Shown here piece by piece: positions 1-12,218 of a DNA stretch of 64,000 nucleotides. The stretch covers positions 15,105,928 through 15,169,927 of the forward strand of contig JBCFYV010000001.1 of the NCBI GenBank assembly GCA_039000515.1, given 5' to 3'. The notes beneath the pieces were generated by a model. The model saw nothing but the letters and a program-made list of their open reading frames with translations, ran no database searches and was not told the origin of the DNA. The DNA comes from Timema cristinae (taxonomy: Eukaryota > Arthropoda > Insecta > Phasmatodea > Timematidae). Position 1 is the first letter of the stretch; each line of letters starts with the position of its first letter. Position numbers and translations under genes: made by a program.

Positions 1-770
1 CATGTCATACAGTTGTGTGGCGCGGGTTGTATTGCCGTCAGATACAGGCGACTCAGAAAAGTAATACTTTTTTTCAGTGTTCACATGAAATGTTTTTAGT
101 GATTAGTAACATAACCTCCTCTATCACAAATAAATAATGTGTCTGTGTGCGTTCGTAACATAGATAAAAAGATAGATAATTTGATTTGTGGTATATAAAA
201 TTACTTGATTTTGTTAATTAAAAAGTTGGATTGAGATATATGATGGTAAGTAAAAGAGATTTTTTTGGCTAAGCTGGTATTAAATTTACCTAATTTTAAG
301 TGATGTAGTCATATTAATAAACAAATTAAGGCTTTATTTTAAATACTTGCCTTTAGTCACAATTTGACGCTCATAATAAATATATCAAACACAAATCTTC
401 TTTACTAATTGTCTTTGACGGAGGAAAGTATGTTTTCTGTATTGGAAACTTCTATTCGTTATAGGAATATAAAGAAGAAAATTATAGTATTGTAATTAAG
501 ACTATTATTTCGGACAATTTTAAGCAAAAAATATAAATATTTATTGTTTGGATATCGTTAATTCTCGTTAAAATCCACAAATGGACCATTATTTGCCAAG
601 TAATCAATTTCTTGAGACTATTAATTTTGTTATATTTTGCGTACGTATGTATATTGAATTCAAAAATGTTTCAATGAACTTTAATAATATTTTTATATTA
701 ATTTCAACGTGTTAAGAATCAAATAGCCAAAGCTATTATTTATGCTTTTTGTGAGGATCACTCTATCTAG
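1..770. other. AT-rich sequence with no recognisable gene
   Basis: No open frame of useful length, no domain similarity and no clear repeat structure was seen here. The stretch is very AT-rich and resembles intronic or intergenic sequence. It lies upstream of the first visible beat exon, so it may belong to an earlier beat intron. Confidence 0.5.
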
Positions 771-772
771 AT

Positions 773-955
773 ATCATATTCTGAAAGTTGAAAAATGATA
801 CGTCCATCATAGACTCTGCCTTAAAATATGAGTTGAGAATAATCCTGGGCACGGGAAGAATCCTAGATAGCTCAGTGGTTAGAGCATTGGCGTACTAATC
901 CAAAGGTACCGGGTTTGATTCCCGTGTCCAGGTGTCATTTTTCAATTTTCAGAAT
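773..955 (+). repeat. tRNA-derived repeat, family C
   Basis: This carries a pol III A-box-like stretch (TAGCTCAGTGGTTAGAGCA) and a B-box (GGTTTGATTCC), ending in GTGTCCAGG. Other copies here (17,331; 18,350; 20,200) suggest an ancestral head whose ends pair as TCCTGGA/TCCAGGA. The copy is bounded by an inverted pair, ATTCTGAAAGTTGAAAAATGA near 778 and its near-complement near 934. The tRNA stems are imperfect and the unit recurs dispersed, so it is a repeat rather than a tRNA gene. Confidence 0.65.
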
Positions 956-1686
956 TTAGCGTGTTGATTAAAATTTGGTAAAAATAACACGTATGGCGAT
1001 ATTTTGGTTATATTTTATTAAAATATATATATATATATGCATGTTTTCCTTTTGTAGTTTTTGAATTAACTGCCATTTGACTACGTTCAGCTTAACTAGA
1101 CACACACAGGTTTACGTATTCAGCAATTTTTTTTATAATCTTTTTTTTCTTATCTTCCGCTCTTGAATATCAGACTCCTCCGTTGTCTTCATTCTTGTCT
1201 CGAATGGCAGCTATTCCTTTTCTTCATTCTTGTCTCGAATAGCAGCAGCTATTCATTTTTTTTCTTCACACTATAAACTTCCTTCTCGCCCATCAATTTC
1301 TTGGTTTGTATTTCTAAAGTCTCAGCAGTTTTGCCAGACATTGACGGATTGTGTTTAATCCAGATTACATTCTCGAGGATTCTGTCCCTTCTTTAACAAA
1401 GTCAATATATAATTTTATCACGGGAACTACTATTTTTCATTTTATCAAAATAACCTACTTTTTAATGTATGTAGGCTACGATAACACTGCTATGTTTTCC
1501 TTCTCTTTGTATTTTGATAAATAAATTATATATTCCCATAGTTTTATTCTGAATTTAAAAACAACTTGATATAATATTGATTATAGTTTGAGTTTACTTT
1601 AGTCCATAGTTTATTTTATAAATTTAGAATCTCCTCGAATACCAAACGATTCAAACTAAATTGTTGATTATTGTCCTTTTTTTTTG
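956..1686. other. no gene seen; AT-rich
   Basis: This holds a short (AT)n run near 1,023-1,038 and a locally duplicated motif (TTCTTCATTCTTGTCTCGAA) near 1,190-1,240. No coding frame or recognised element was found. Confidence 0.5.
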
Positions 1687-1915
1687 TCACCTAGTCTTAC
1701 TACCTGTTCGGGCTATACGTATTTGAACTAAATACACTAATGTGTAAGGGATGAATAAGGTTGAATTGGATGAAGTGTACCCACATTTACGTGGGCAGGA
1801 AAAATCACACTCAGTACACCCACCCGGATTTAAACCCCGATCTCACCATCATCGGCAGTACAATCTCTGACTAGAGTGACGTTTTTGACCATGGGCTGGC
1901 AACCTTCTTGATATC
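1687..1915 (-). repeat. SINE-B copy
   Basis: Read on the minus strand it has a tRNA-like head with a degenerate B-box, a middle with CACGTAAATGTGGGTACAC, and the family tail ending in the hairpin motif ACCCGAACGGGT (here diverged) before the TAAGAC segment. The order matches about two dozen other copies in the window. It is old and diverged. Confidence 0.75.
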
Positions 1916-2619
1916 GTGGGCCGTATGAATTTAAAAAAAAATTGTGGCAACTATGGTATAGAATCATATCGTGCAAATTTGTTTTAACTTTATTTCAGTC
2001 CTGTAAGGTCACTACTTTTATCTGGGTGCCGGTAGTCAACCCTACTACAACACTACCATGGTTAGGATGGACCCCAAGCGGTAGGGGTTGGAATGGGTGG
2101 TTCGTGGGGAATGAGACTTGAGATTTAGTACAATAATTCCTATTTATTAATCAATTTAGATGACTAAACTACTACGTAAGTAACTGGGTGGATCTCCCGT
2201 GACGAGGGAACAGGCATGATAGCGGGACTCGCAAACCTTCCTCTAGACCCACGAGTGACCCTCCGGTGGGGTGAACCACTAGATCACATTTTATTCCGTC
2301 GTTTAGTCAGTCGTTGCTAGATACCGACCCACATGCGCTCATCATGGCTCCAAACACTAAACAATGTGTTATTCTATCACACAAACTTGCTGATCTCAAT
2401 ATCCCACCAGCCAGGTCTCACTCCCGAAGTCCATCGGTCTCACGTGTTTGTGTCTCAAATGATGCAAACTATATGTAGGATATGCTGTTCTCAACAGATG
2501 GCAACCACCACTTGACTTCCAAGGAATTGTACAAGCGTGGGTTACACCGCTTGCCATAATAAACCTTAAATAATGATGCTTCTTACAGTTGGATGTTAAA
2601 TATATCCTCGCGTGTTGGC
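1916..2619. other. no gene supported; somewhat less AT-rich
   Basis: This is more GC-balanced than its surroundings and precedes the 30-bp minisatellite. The 60-codon frame at 2,333-2,515 has no recognisable domain. It could be decayed transposon sequence. Confidence 0.4.
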
Positions 2620-3548
2620 ATGCACTGTTATTGTTTGTGTCTCACTCCCAACCACTGTTATTGTTTGTGTCTCACTCCGACCACTGTTATTGTTTGTGTC
2701 TCACTCCCGACCACTGTTATTGTTTGTGTCTCACTCCCGACCACTGTTATTGTTTGGTATCTCACTCCCGACCACTGTTATTGTTTGTGTCTCACTCCCG
2801 ACCACTGTTATTGTTTGTTTTCACTCCCGACCACTGTTATTGTTTGTGTCTCACTCCCGACCACTGTTATTGTTTGTGTCTCACTCCCGACCACTGTTAT
2901 TGTTTGTGTCTCACTTCCGACCACTGTTATTGTTTGTGTCTCACTACCGACCACTGTTATTGTTTGTGTCTCACTCCCGACCACTGTTATTGTTTGTGTC
3001 ACACTCCGACCACTGTTATTGTTTGTGTCTCACTCCCAACCACTGTTATTGTTTGTGTCTCACTCCCGACCACTGTTATTGTTTGGTCTCACTTCCGACC
3101 ACTGTTATTGTTTGTGTCTCACTCCCGACCACTGTTATTGTTTGCGTCTCACTTCCCGACCACTGTTATTGTTTGCGTCTTACTCCGCCACTGTTATTGT
3201 TTGGTCTCACTCCCGACCACTGTTATTGTTTGCGTCTCACTCCCGACCACTGTTATTGTTTGTGTCTCACTACCGACCACTGTTATTGTTTGTGTCTCAC
3301 TCCCGACCACTGTTATTGTTTGTGTCTCACTCCGACCACGTTTTTTGTTTGTGTCTCACTCCCGACCATGTTATTGTTTGCGTCTCACTCCCGACCACGG
3401 TTATTGTTTGTGTCTCACTCCCGACCACTGTTATTGTTTGCGTCTCACTCCCAACCACTGTTATTGTTTGTGTCTCACTCCCGACCACTGTTATTGTTTG
3501 GTCTCACTCCCGACCACTGTTATTGTTTGTGTCTCACTCCCAACCACT
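2620..3548. repeat. 30-bp minisatellite, about 31 units
   Basis: Tandem copies of a 30-bp unit contain CCACTGTTATTGTTTGTGTC followed by TCACTCCCGA. Units vary by point changes and 1-2 base indels (for example near 2,755, 2,815, 3,083, 3,190, 3,345). Because 30 is a multiple of three, overlapping open frames over 300 codons arise in several frames. They are by-products of the period and not evidence of protein. Confidence 0.95.
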
Positions 3549-6500
3549 TCTAGAAGACATGGCGTGATAAACCTGGAACAACGAACCTAGATGTATGTGC
3601 CCTAAGTCTGCCCTTACCTTGATGGATTGCAATATGTCTCTATCCTATAAGCTGCACCATAGTTGAATAATGATAGGTAATCTTGCTGCCTTGCAGAGTA
3701 GACAAAGGATACATACTTTTTTTTTCAGAAATCTTTGGTGGGTCAGATGAGATCAGTTTGCGGCCTGTAAGTTGGCGACCGCTGACTTGGATTATTCGGT
3801 TACCGCTTAAAACTGTCTCCAACTCTTTCTAACTATGATAGTTTATTTATAGAAATTGTATTGTTTTGTTTTACTGTTTTTAAATATCTCTTATATACGC
3901 AGTATATAGATAGTATTATGATTTTGAGACGCTCTACTGTACATCACTATCAAAAGAAAAATATATTTTATATATCCATGATTATGGTTTTTCTCTGTGT
4001 CCTTGTGTCAGAGTTTAAAGACTAAACGGCAATACCTTTAAAAAATTGTTTATGTATAATTATACATAATTATCTAAGCTCATTACGAAAATAAACTAAG
4101 GAACAAAATAGTTAACCTATAAACCCATAAAATAACTTTTTTTAGGAAATAAGCTCTAAACCTGCTTATTAAATTTCGCACACTCATATAAATTTAAGTA
4201 GAAAGTAATATTTAATAACTAACAAAATGGAGTCCTGATTATTTTTCCATTCTTAAACGTGCACTGTTTTAGTCTATAAATGGTATTATCTCTTTATTAT
4301 TTAGTGTTTTGGATTTTTTTAAAGTTTTATCTTAGATTGATGAGTCTTTGGTAATATAATTATGCTCATACTGCAAATTAAAAATACTTATCCAAAGCCA
4401 CAATTTAAAAATCGTATTTATTAAAATTGCTTAACATTTGTATTAAATTTAATTAATTTGTAAATAATATGGTGCATCCATATCGCAAATGACCTAAAAT
4501 ATAAAAATATTACCCATATTGTTTTTTTTATTTGGTGAATGGCGCAATGAAATATTTCAACGAAGTTTAGGCCACTTATATTTGATATTTATAAATGTAT
4601 TTGTCAAAGAAATATTCTCCATTTATGTGAACTAATAAACTAAAAAAACTATGAATATTTACCTAAACAACAAATACAAACAAAGAGATATAAACGAGAA
4701 CTTTTTTTTTTTTTTTGCGAAGTATTTTGTTCACACTTTATTTATGGTCCAAAGGTAATTTAATATTGTAACACTTGTATTACTGTTCGTTTACGTCTCT
4801 TTTAGTGAAACACATGTTCGTGACACAAAGCAAAAAAATATATATATTTCCTCCCATTCGTAGAACGGGACATTGCATGCATCCTATCCATTGCGCCATG
4901 TTTCATTAAAACACCACCACACATGACGTATCTCGCTCCGTATTATCATGTATGGATACAAGAGACTTTGAAAGATTGGAATCACTGGGTAGTTTCATAA
5001 ATTTTTGTTAGACTAACTAAACTGCAGAGGTTTAATTGTAATAAGAAATTTGAATAAATGTGTTATTAAATCTTATTGTTTTTGTCTCTCTTAGAGGGGG
5101 GGAGGGGTAGCAAAAACTACTTTTTATAGACAAGGTAGAGGGCACTTGGGTTTAGTTTATGGAACCTAATGGGGAAGTGACCTTAAACAGATTGGAAACC
5201 ACTGCGTTAAGAGCCATGCGTTAGATGATTCTACCAGCGAATTGTTTACTTGTTCGTTTGGTGCTTTTCCATACTATCTTCAGACAAATATTGGTACATT
5301 TATTTAAAAGTCATCTCCTTCATCCTGGATTCTCAGTTTGGTTAATTTAAGGGGCATAATGCTCAATTTGAAACTATGAGACAGTTTAAAATAAAGTAGT
5401 TTTTTTTTTGTTTCATGGGCGATAGTTGTACAAAAAAGGAGTGGTTATCGAACCTTCGCCCATTTCCTGATCGGATGTAGTAGCCCTACAGCGATCAATA
5501 AAAATAGTATATAAAACAAACACCTATTATTTAATTACATTATTTAGTGATGCCACTATAAATACGAGATTAATTAGGATTTCATCTCAAAATCATACTT
5601 TAGAAACAAAATTAATTAATAGCTACTATTTTATGAAACGGCTAAAAGGGAAAAAATGGAGAGTTAAAGAGACTTATCGGATTATTTCCCCCTTCGCCAG
5701 GGCTACCAATTGCACAGATACCAACGTTCACGACCGAAATGAAACCAAACCTTTTGGAGAACACTTGCCTTTCCCAGAAGTCCAATACCAACGTAACAAT
5801 ACTGGGGACCGCCTGTCTACTGACAGTTGGCAACGTCAGCACGCGTCGCTGAACAGACACTAATTGAACGAAATAAACTTGTGACGGAGGGTAGGTATTG
5901 TCACACAGTATCCGGCACGCCACGGATAATAGAGGCTTGCACGTGACGTGTCGGGAATGTGCAAAATAACCAAACACAATGGAAGCAACGTCAATTAAAA
6001 AGTTAAATTCTTTTTTCACGCTTACAAAGAGAGACGCCGAGAAAGTTGTTCATAAAGAGAATGAGTGATCACATTCCTACTTTTGGATTGTGTAGGAAAC
6101 ACGGTTTATAGGGTTGGGATGTTAGTTAGGGGTAGTTTTAACCGGTTCTCCACTTAAGAACCTAGACGAGCTTAGACTCAAAGATACAATTTGTATCCCG
6201 GTTCCTTACGACACAACCGTACTAACTTTCTCACACAGTGTATTGATAAAAATGACAGATGAACTAATTAAGTGAAAATTGAGTGAATAAATCCCATTGA
6301 GGTTGAAAATGGGGGGGAAATTCAATGTAGGATTCATTCTCCATAGGAGTGATGGTAACTGATATCTATAAGAACATTTAAAAACTGTTTTAATAAAAAC
6401 GAAATTAAAAACAAATGGTAGTTGTGAAAGTTGCAACTGTCAAAGTGAAACCCACACATTTTTAAAAATATTTTGGCATTGTTAACTTTATCAAACAAAA

Positions 6501-6600
6501 CGAGGGTAAAAGAGAATAAAACATGTACCACCTCCATTTTGAATTAGAAATTTTGCACTAATGCTGTAATACAATCAAATTGTGAGTTAAGTAATGATAA
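3549..6600. other. 3-kb AT-rich stretch with no supported gene
   Basis: Mostly AT-rich non-coding sequence. The block at about 5,640-6,060 is more GC-balanced and has a 125-codon frame on the minus strand (5,642-6,019) and a 76-codon frame on the plus strand. Neither shows a recognisable domain. A conserved element or decayed transposon piece there is possible but unproven. Confidence 0.45.
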
Positions 6601-6602
6601 AA

Positions 6603-7318
6603 CTGTGTCTTCTATCGTTAATTTTAACCAAGTGTCCGTGTGTTTGTCCTGCAGATAGCAGCATTGACTTGAGTAATGATGAAACTGTGTCTTCTATCAT
6701 TGATTTTAACCAAGTGTCCATGTGTTTGTCCTGCAGATAGCAGCACTGACTTGAGTAATGATGAAACTGTGTCTTCTATCCTTGATTTTAACCAAGTGTC
6801 CGTGTGGGTCTGTCCCACAAATAGCAGCATTGACTTGAGTAATGATGAAACTGTGTCTTCTATCATTGATTTTAACCAAGTGTCCATGTGGGTCTGTCCA
6901 CAAATAGCAGCACTGACTTGTATAATGATGAAACTATGTATTCTATAGTTGATTTTAACCGTTTGTCCGTGTGTTTGTCCTGCAGATAGCAGCACTGACT
7001 TGAGTAATGATGAAACTGTGTCTTCTATCATTGATTTTAACCAAGTGTCCATGTGGGTCTGTCCCACAAATAGCAGCATTGACTTGAGTAATGATGAAAC
7101 TGTGTCTTCTATCATTGATTTTAACCAAGTGTCCATGTGGGTCTGTCCACAAATAGCAGCACTGACTTGAGTAATGATGAAACTGTGTCTTCTATCATTG
7201 ATTTTAACCAAGTGTCCATGTGTTTGTCCTGCAGATAGCAGCACTGACTTGAGTAATGATGAAACTGTGTCTTCTATCCTTGATTTTAACCAAGCGTATG
7301 TGTGTGTTTGTCCTGCAG
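6603..7318 (+). repeat. ~82-bp minisatellite repeating the beat splice acceptor
   Basis: Nine units begin at CTGTGT near 6,603, 6,685, 6,767, 6,851, 6,934, 7,016, 7,100, 7,183 and 7,265. Each has a pyrimidine-rich run ending at or near TGTTTGTCCTGCAG, then ATAGCAGCACTGACTTGA, then GTAATGATGAAA. The last unit runs directly into the beat exon at 7,319, and the exon's first ~20 bases resemble the same part of the repeat. Units 1, 2, 5, 8 and 9 keep CCTGCAG. Units 3, 4, 6 and 7 have CCCACAAAT or CCACAAAT instead. Unit lengths of 82-84 bp follow this split, which suggests amplification in larger blocks. Confidence 0.95.
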
Positions 7319-7527
7319 ATAGCAGCAGTGAGCTGAAAGATGTCCGTGTGACGGTACCACAGGCTGTCCTCAGAGGTGACACCGCGGTCCTGCTCTGCCT
7401 GTTTAACCTTGAAGGGGACTCCCTGTACTCGGTCAAATGGTACAAGGGCCGTAGAGAGTTCTACAGGTTCACACCCAGGGAAAACCCCGCCATTAAGATA
7501 TTTCCCATACTGTTTCTGCAGGTAGAG
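7319..7527 (+). CDS. beat-like: beaten-path family gene, exon coding the first half of Ig domain 1
   Basis: Beat proteins are arthropod cell-surface or secreted immunoglobulin-superfamily proteins used in axon guidance and synaptic partner choice, often by binding Side-family receptors. The exon starts after TGTTTGTCCTGCAG; the first two bases complete a split codon, then 69 codons follow. Hallmarks are LKDVRVTVPQAVLRGD, the first Ig cysteine in VLLCLFNLEGD, and the family signature YSVKWYKGRREFYRFTP followed by ENPAIKIFP. It ends at GTAGAG before GTGAGT, phase 0, matching the exon at 60,842. Eight imperfect copies of its acceptor region lie upstream. The signal-peptide exon is not in view. 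Which beat paralogue this is cannot be told. Confidence 0.9.
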
Positions 7528-7584
7528 GTGAGTTTGAAGGAGAATTTTACATCTCAGTCCTGAGATGGACATGATGTTTTTACA

Positions 7585-7842
7585 GTATCGTGAAGTGTTG
7601 CCAAAGTAAGCAGAGTTAGTTTAAACTGTAGCTGTGAAGGGTTCTCACCTACCGTGTCCCCATTTGACTAATCATACATATAGGATCTGTTCTAGACACC
7701 TCACATGGGAATGTATGTTCGTTGATAGCTGATCATTGAGTGTTCTACTGAGTGACGAGAATATATCATCACAGGTAAAGTTTGGGCTAGCTCTGCTTAC
7801 CCTGTAAATAGGTCACAACACGACACTAAATCAAGTCTGTGA
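7585..7842. mobile_element. foldback-like element, shortest copy
   Basis: One plus-oriented 93-bp-type arm unit (AAGCAGAGTTAGTTTAAACT near 7,607) is followed by the centre (CTACCGTGTCCCCATTTGAC near 7,649) and one inverted arm unit (TGTTCTACTGAGTGACGAGA near 7,740, then CTCTGCTTACCCTG). The same order with more arm units occurs at 29,791-30,437 and 42,884-43,346. This copy is the most diverged. Confidence 0.7.
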
Positions 7843-8484
7843 AAAAAGGTTGTGCAACAGCAAATTGTAGCTTTCAGGGCAAAGTATAGCAGTCAGTTCT
7901 TTCAAATGGGTCCAGGTGTAGGGACAAATCCGTAAAATCCCTCATGTGGATCGTTTGGTTCAGTCCGTTTCAGAAGGTTGTCAAATTCCTGAAGACGAGA
8001 ACGGATTCTGGTTCTCATCATGTAGTTTCTTTATCTTAATTTTACTTGTTTTCTTGTCTTTGTCTTTTCTTTTTTTTACAATAAATACTCCAGTGTGCTT
8101 TTAAGTTCGCCAAACATTTCTCTGAGTTTTTTTGTTTTACTCTATTAAGTTTTTTCTTGTTGTGTGTGTGTACGTGTGTGTGTATGTGTATACATTTAAA
8201 AGAATGAATTAAAAAAAGTTTTCATCTTTACCGAAATATTCAAATTACTTTTTGTATTTTTTATATGGAACTTGCATTGTGAAAAAACCTTTCTGGCTTA
8301 TTTTTTGACTTTATTGATTAACTATTTTCTATTATATTATGATAAAAAGCCTAGTGTCTTGAAAGCTTGTTTTTTTCTCCCTGTTAAAAATAAAAAAATC
8401 ATAACTTAATTTTGATCCTTGAAGATATCTTAAGGACGATATTATTTGACATTTACAAAGTTTCTAAAACTTATTTCATCAGCT
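7843..8484. other. beat intron 1 sequence, no gene seen
   Basis: AT-rich intronic sequence with a short TG/TA-rich tract near 8,160-8,190. No coding frame or clear element was found. Confidence 0.5.
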
Positions 8485-8729
8485 TTTGTGGCCGCATGGT
8501 CTAAGAAGTCACTCTCAAAATAGACTAGATTGTTATTGACGGCGAGATCAAGGCTTGATCCCGGTCGGGTGTTCTGAGAGTTTTTTTCCCCTAAATGATT
8601 TCCCACTCTCTACATGCAATTGCGGATACACTTTATTTAATTTCATTCTTCCGCATCCCTAAAACATTAACGTGATTAGTACATAGGCGTACAACCTGAA
8701 CTATAAATAAGACGTGTTGCTAAAAAAAC
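8485..8729 (+). repeat. SINE-B copy
   Basis: The tRNA-like head (GTGGCCGCATGGTCTAAG, then CGGCGAGATCAAGGCTTGAT as degenerate B-box) is followed by the family middle with TGATTTCCCACTCTC. The tail ends in ACCTGAACTATAAATAAGAC, a decayed version of the shared 3' hairpin. Confidence 0.75.
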
Positions 8730-9640
8730 TTATTTAATGTATTTATAGATCAAGTCACGTGATCTGCAGATTATATTAATACTGATAAAATAATTAAAAT
8801 AAAATATCAATGTTGACCTCAGTAAAACAGGTTTGTATTAATTTAAACAATATTTCCTAACGCGTTTTTTTTCTGTGTAGTAATAATTTTATTAATGTTT
8901 ACCCCAAAAATAGACATTTGTATTTAAAAAAAAAATCATATCATGTTTTTTACTCTACATCGCATTAATAAAGAGAAGCCATTAAGATACATCCATTTTG
9001 GAATATGAGTTGATGCATTAGACATGTATCGTTGAAACCCATTATTATTTGAAAAAAATAATCACGGAAAAATTGTCATAATATAAATCGCAATGCAGTA
9101 TATTCATATTAAAATCTTCATAAAATGTGCGTTAGGATACAATTTTACTAATACCGAGAACTGCAAAACTTTATCATTATAAAATAACGTACAGAACATA
9201 CCATTTTTATTTAAAAGCAAAATACATCTAACACTTTTACTATATAGCTCCCAGTATTTTTTTAAAATAGTTTCAATCATTACCAGAGTTAATTTATGGC
9301 TTTTAAAAAAAGACAAAAAAAATGTATTCTATATTTACTTTCTAAATAGTTCACAGCGATAATGAGATTTGTTGATAGAATTATCTAGTCTTATTTTTTA
9401 ATAAATATATTATTTATTATGATGGTGTAACTGTTGAATTTATGGTTTGTAATAATACATCTTCATTTATTTCTTTTCTACCAATAATTTATATTTATTT
9501 TGCAGCTAATCATTTATAACAAAAAAATTATATTACTAGTTTAATAACAAGACAGTTTATGTTTATTAACTATTGTCATGATGTGGCCTTTGATGCATGG
9601 TTTAAAATTAGAATTATAGCAAGCTTTTACAGTTTTATAC
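8730..9640. other. beat intron 1 sequence, no gene seen
   Basis: Very AT-rich sequence without recognised coding potential. The 70-codon minus-strand frame at 9,104-9,316 has low-complexity content only. Confidence 0.5.
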
Positions 9641-9645
9641 GTACA

Positions 9646-10154
9646 TACATAAATACATACATACATGCATCATGCATACATACATATACATACATACATA
9701 CATACATCATAATCTACAATACATACATACATACATACATACATCATACATACATACATACATACATACTACATACATATACATCATACATACATACATA
9801 CATACATACAACATACATACATACATACATACATTTACATACATACATATCATACAATACATACATACATACATCAATACATACATACAAATACATACAT
9901 TACATACATATCATACATAATACATACATACATCATACATACATCTACTACATACATACATAATACATACATGCATGCATTCATACATACATACATACAT
10001 ACATACATGCATACTGATACATACATACATACATACATACATACATACATACATCATACATACATACATACATACATACATACATAATACAATACATACA
10101 TAATACATTCATACATACATACATACATACATACATCATACATACATACATACA

Positions 10155-10186
<32 letters not shown>

Positions 10187-10188
10187 CA

Positions 10189-10219
<31 letters not shown>

Positions 10220-10418
10220 CATACATACATTACATTACATACATACATATACATACATACATACATTACATACATACATAATACATACATGCATGCATAC
10301 ATACATACATACATACATACATACATACATACATACATACATACATACATACATACATACATACAATTACATACATACATACATACAATTACATACATAC
10401 ATACATACATACATACAA

Positions 10419-10449
<31 letters not shown>

Positions 10450-10534
10450 CATTACATAACATTACATACATACATACAATTACATAACATTACATACATA
10501 CATTTTTTTACATACATACATTTTTACATACATA
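9646..10534. repeat. (CATA)n microsatellite tract, about 0.9 kb
   Basis: Almost uninterrupted ACAT/CATA tetranucleotide repeats with occasional slips (TACATCATA, ATACATTACATA). Several tyrosine/histidine/threonine or methionine/tyrosine/valine/cysteine frames on both strands are artefacts of this period. Confidence 0.97.
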
Positions 10535-11376
10535 TGGTCCAAGCCAAGGGAAGCAAACAGCCCCACCAGAGACTCTCATAATAAAGCTGATATTGTAGAG
10601 TGTTAAAATGGAACTCTACCCATTTCTTACTCGTGATCCACTTTACCATTCGCCCTCCAACGATAACAGGTTGGTTACTATTTCTGTGTCCGGAGAGCTG
10701 TTCATTAGGTATTCAATATTTACTCATTTAATTATTCACTAGCGCAGACCAGCCAGACTGAGTTATTCGGGGATTTAAGCAAAGCTTTCTCGTCTAGATT
10801 AAGTCAGTAAATAAGTCATGTATTAATATAACCAGGTATTTGTTAGTTAATAATAAAATAGGCTTATAAAACCCTTTTTTAAGGGTGTTGGCTCATAAAT
10901 GATTGATCTAATTAAGGCTAAAAGCTGTGACGTGAACCGTTGTAATTAAAATTAGTAACGTAAGGTTAAAAAAATATACATTTGTGGTGAAACATAGGTT
11001 TTATGAAACTACAGATCCATAAAAAAAATAGACCAAATTTGACGTATTTCAAATAATTTAATACAACTAGCACAGTTATAGTCTTTAATTGTGCTCTGCT
11101 TGGATTGAAGCTCATAACTAATCTTCCAATTTATACAGTGAGAATAATAATAAAATATGGAATGAATTAAGTACTATGATCTACAAACTAACTTACAATA
11201 GAATAACATCCAGAGTCTAATTAAACCATTTGAGAGCTGATAATAATTAGTACAAATATAAAACTTATCTTTTGTCATTCGTTGAACACCCGTCAGCACA
11301 CACATACAAAATATGATGTTATGTTCCTTAAAAATGTACTCAAGTGTATTGTCATGGTATTTTACTGTACATTAAA
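10535..11376. other. beat intron 1 sequence, no gene seen
   Basis: Unique-looking AT-rich intronic sequence without supported features. Confidence 0.5.
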
Positions 11377-11570
11377 ACTCCTCACCCCCCGTCAAAACGT
11401 GTTGAGTGGTTTATGGATGACCCACTACGCCATAACTGTAAAATGCGTGGAGAGAGAGTGGAAAATCATCTAAGAAACAAGATTCTCAGAACATTCAACT
11501 GAGATTTGAAACCCAATCTCCCCGTCATCAGCAGTTCAGACTCACCATTCACCTTCCTCATCCTCAACAA
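11377..11570 (-). repeat. diverged SINE-B copy
   Basis: On the minus strand it shows the order of the family: a head with ATTGGGTTTCAAATCTCAGT as B-box remnant, then a middle complementary to GCGTGGAGAGAGAGTGGAAA. The tail is largely lost. Confidence 0.55.
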
Positions 11571-12215
11571 CATTTTAGCATAATTAGTAGGCTTGCAAAT
11601 CCGAGCGGGTAGTAAGACGTGGTGACAAACCTATACTATTCCTAGCAGCTCATGTATAGTTTGATATACATTCTATTTTTTAAATCTTGGCTAGTGAGCT
11701 TGTATATCCATCTGTGGTGATGATATTTGAGTGTGTGTGTAAGTCTACTGGTTTCACTGTCTGGTATGAAACGCGCAATGTTTCTTCTATCGCCACTGCT
11801 CTTACTAATAACACAGTTGTGTTTTTATATATATATTGTTTGAGCAGAGTTAGATTGAATTGCGTTGAAAGTGTTGTTTGTCATGGCGTGCCTAACCCGC
11901 CCCGTTATCGCCTCACAAATGACCTAGAATTAAGTCCGTGTTTTCTGCTGCGCTTGGTCGGGAACAGATGGTGGCGCTGCGGGCGGGAAAACCACACAAC
12001 TCCAAAACAAACATTCCACAATAACACCGGATTTATAGCAAGGTTAGTAGCCGCTCTGGATGAAATTAAGTGTCAAGGTATTCAGGCACGGAGGGAAGTT
12101 CGAGATTTGAATCCCAGTTAGGTTTGGTGAGGGAATTCCCCCCCCCTTTCACGTAAATAGCGTTATGTTGATTCGGAATTTCTTCTTTTCTCGACTTAAC
12201 CCCAATAGTGAAATT
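11571..12215. other. beat intron 1 sequence, no supported gene
   Basis: A 144-codon frame (11,687-12,121) crosses this stretch without any recognisable domain, starting from a near-cognate codon. I do not treat it as a gene. Confidence 0.45.
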
Positions 12216-12218
12216 AAA

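Noticed and set aside
850..940. A tRNA gene candidate
   Set aside because: A- and B-boxes are present, but the acceptor stem is mismatched, the anticodon arm is imperfect and the unit recurs dispersed with shared flanks. It is a tRNA-derived repeat. The same applies to 17,331, 18,350, 20,200 and the SINE-A and SINE-B heads.
2589..3590. 333-, 324- and 313-codon frames rich in LLLFVSHSRP or TVIVCVSLPT
   Set aside because: They lie wholly in a 30-bp minisatellite. A period divisible by three gives long frames in all phases. There is no domain and no constraint visible.
6624..7445. 273-codon minus-strand frame with repeated HSFIITQV and GQTHMDTWLK
   Set aside because: It runs antisense through the splice-acceptor minisatellite and into the beat exon, and its repeats mirror DNA units.
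9559..10487. Frames of HTYI or MYVC repeats
   Set aside because: Translation of a (CATA)n microsatellite.
11687..12121. 144-codon frame as a gene
   Set aside because: No domain, a near-cognate start, low similarity to anything recognised, and location among decayed repeats in the beat intron.
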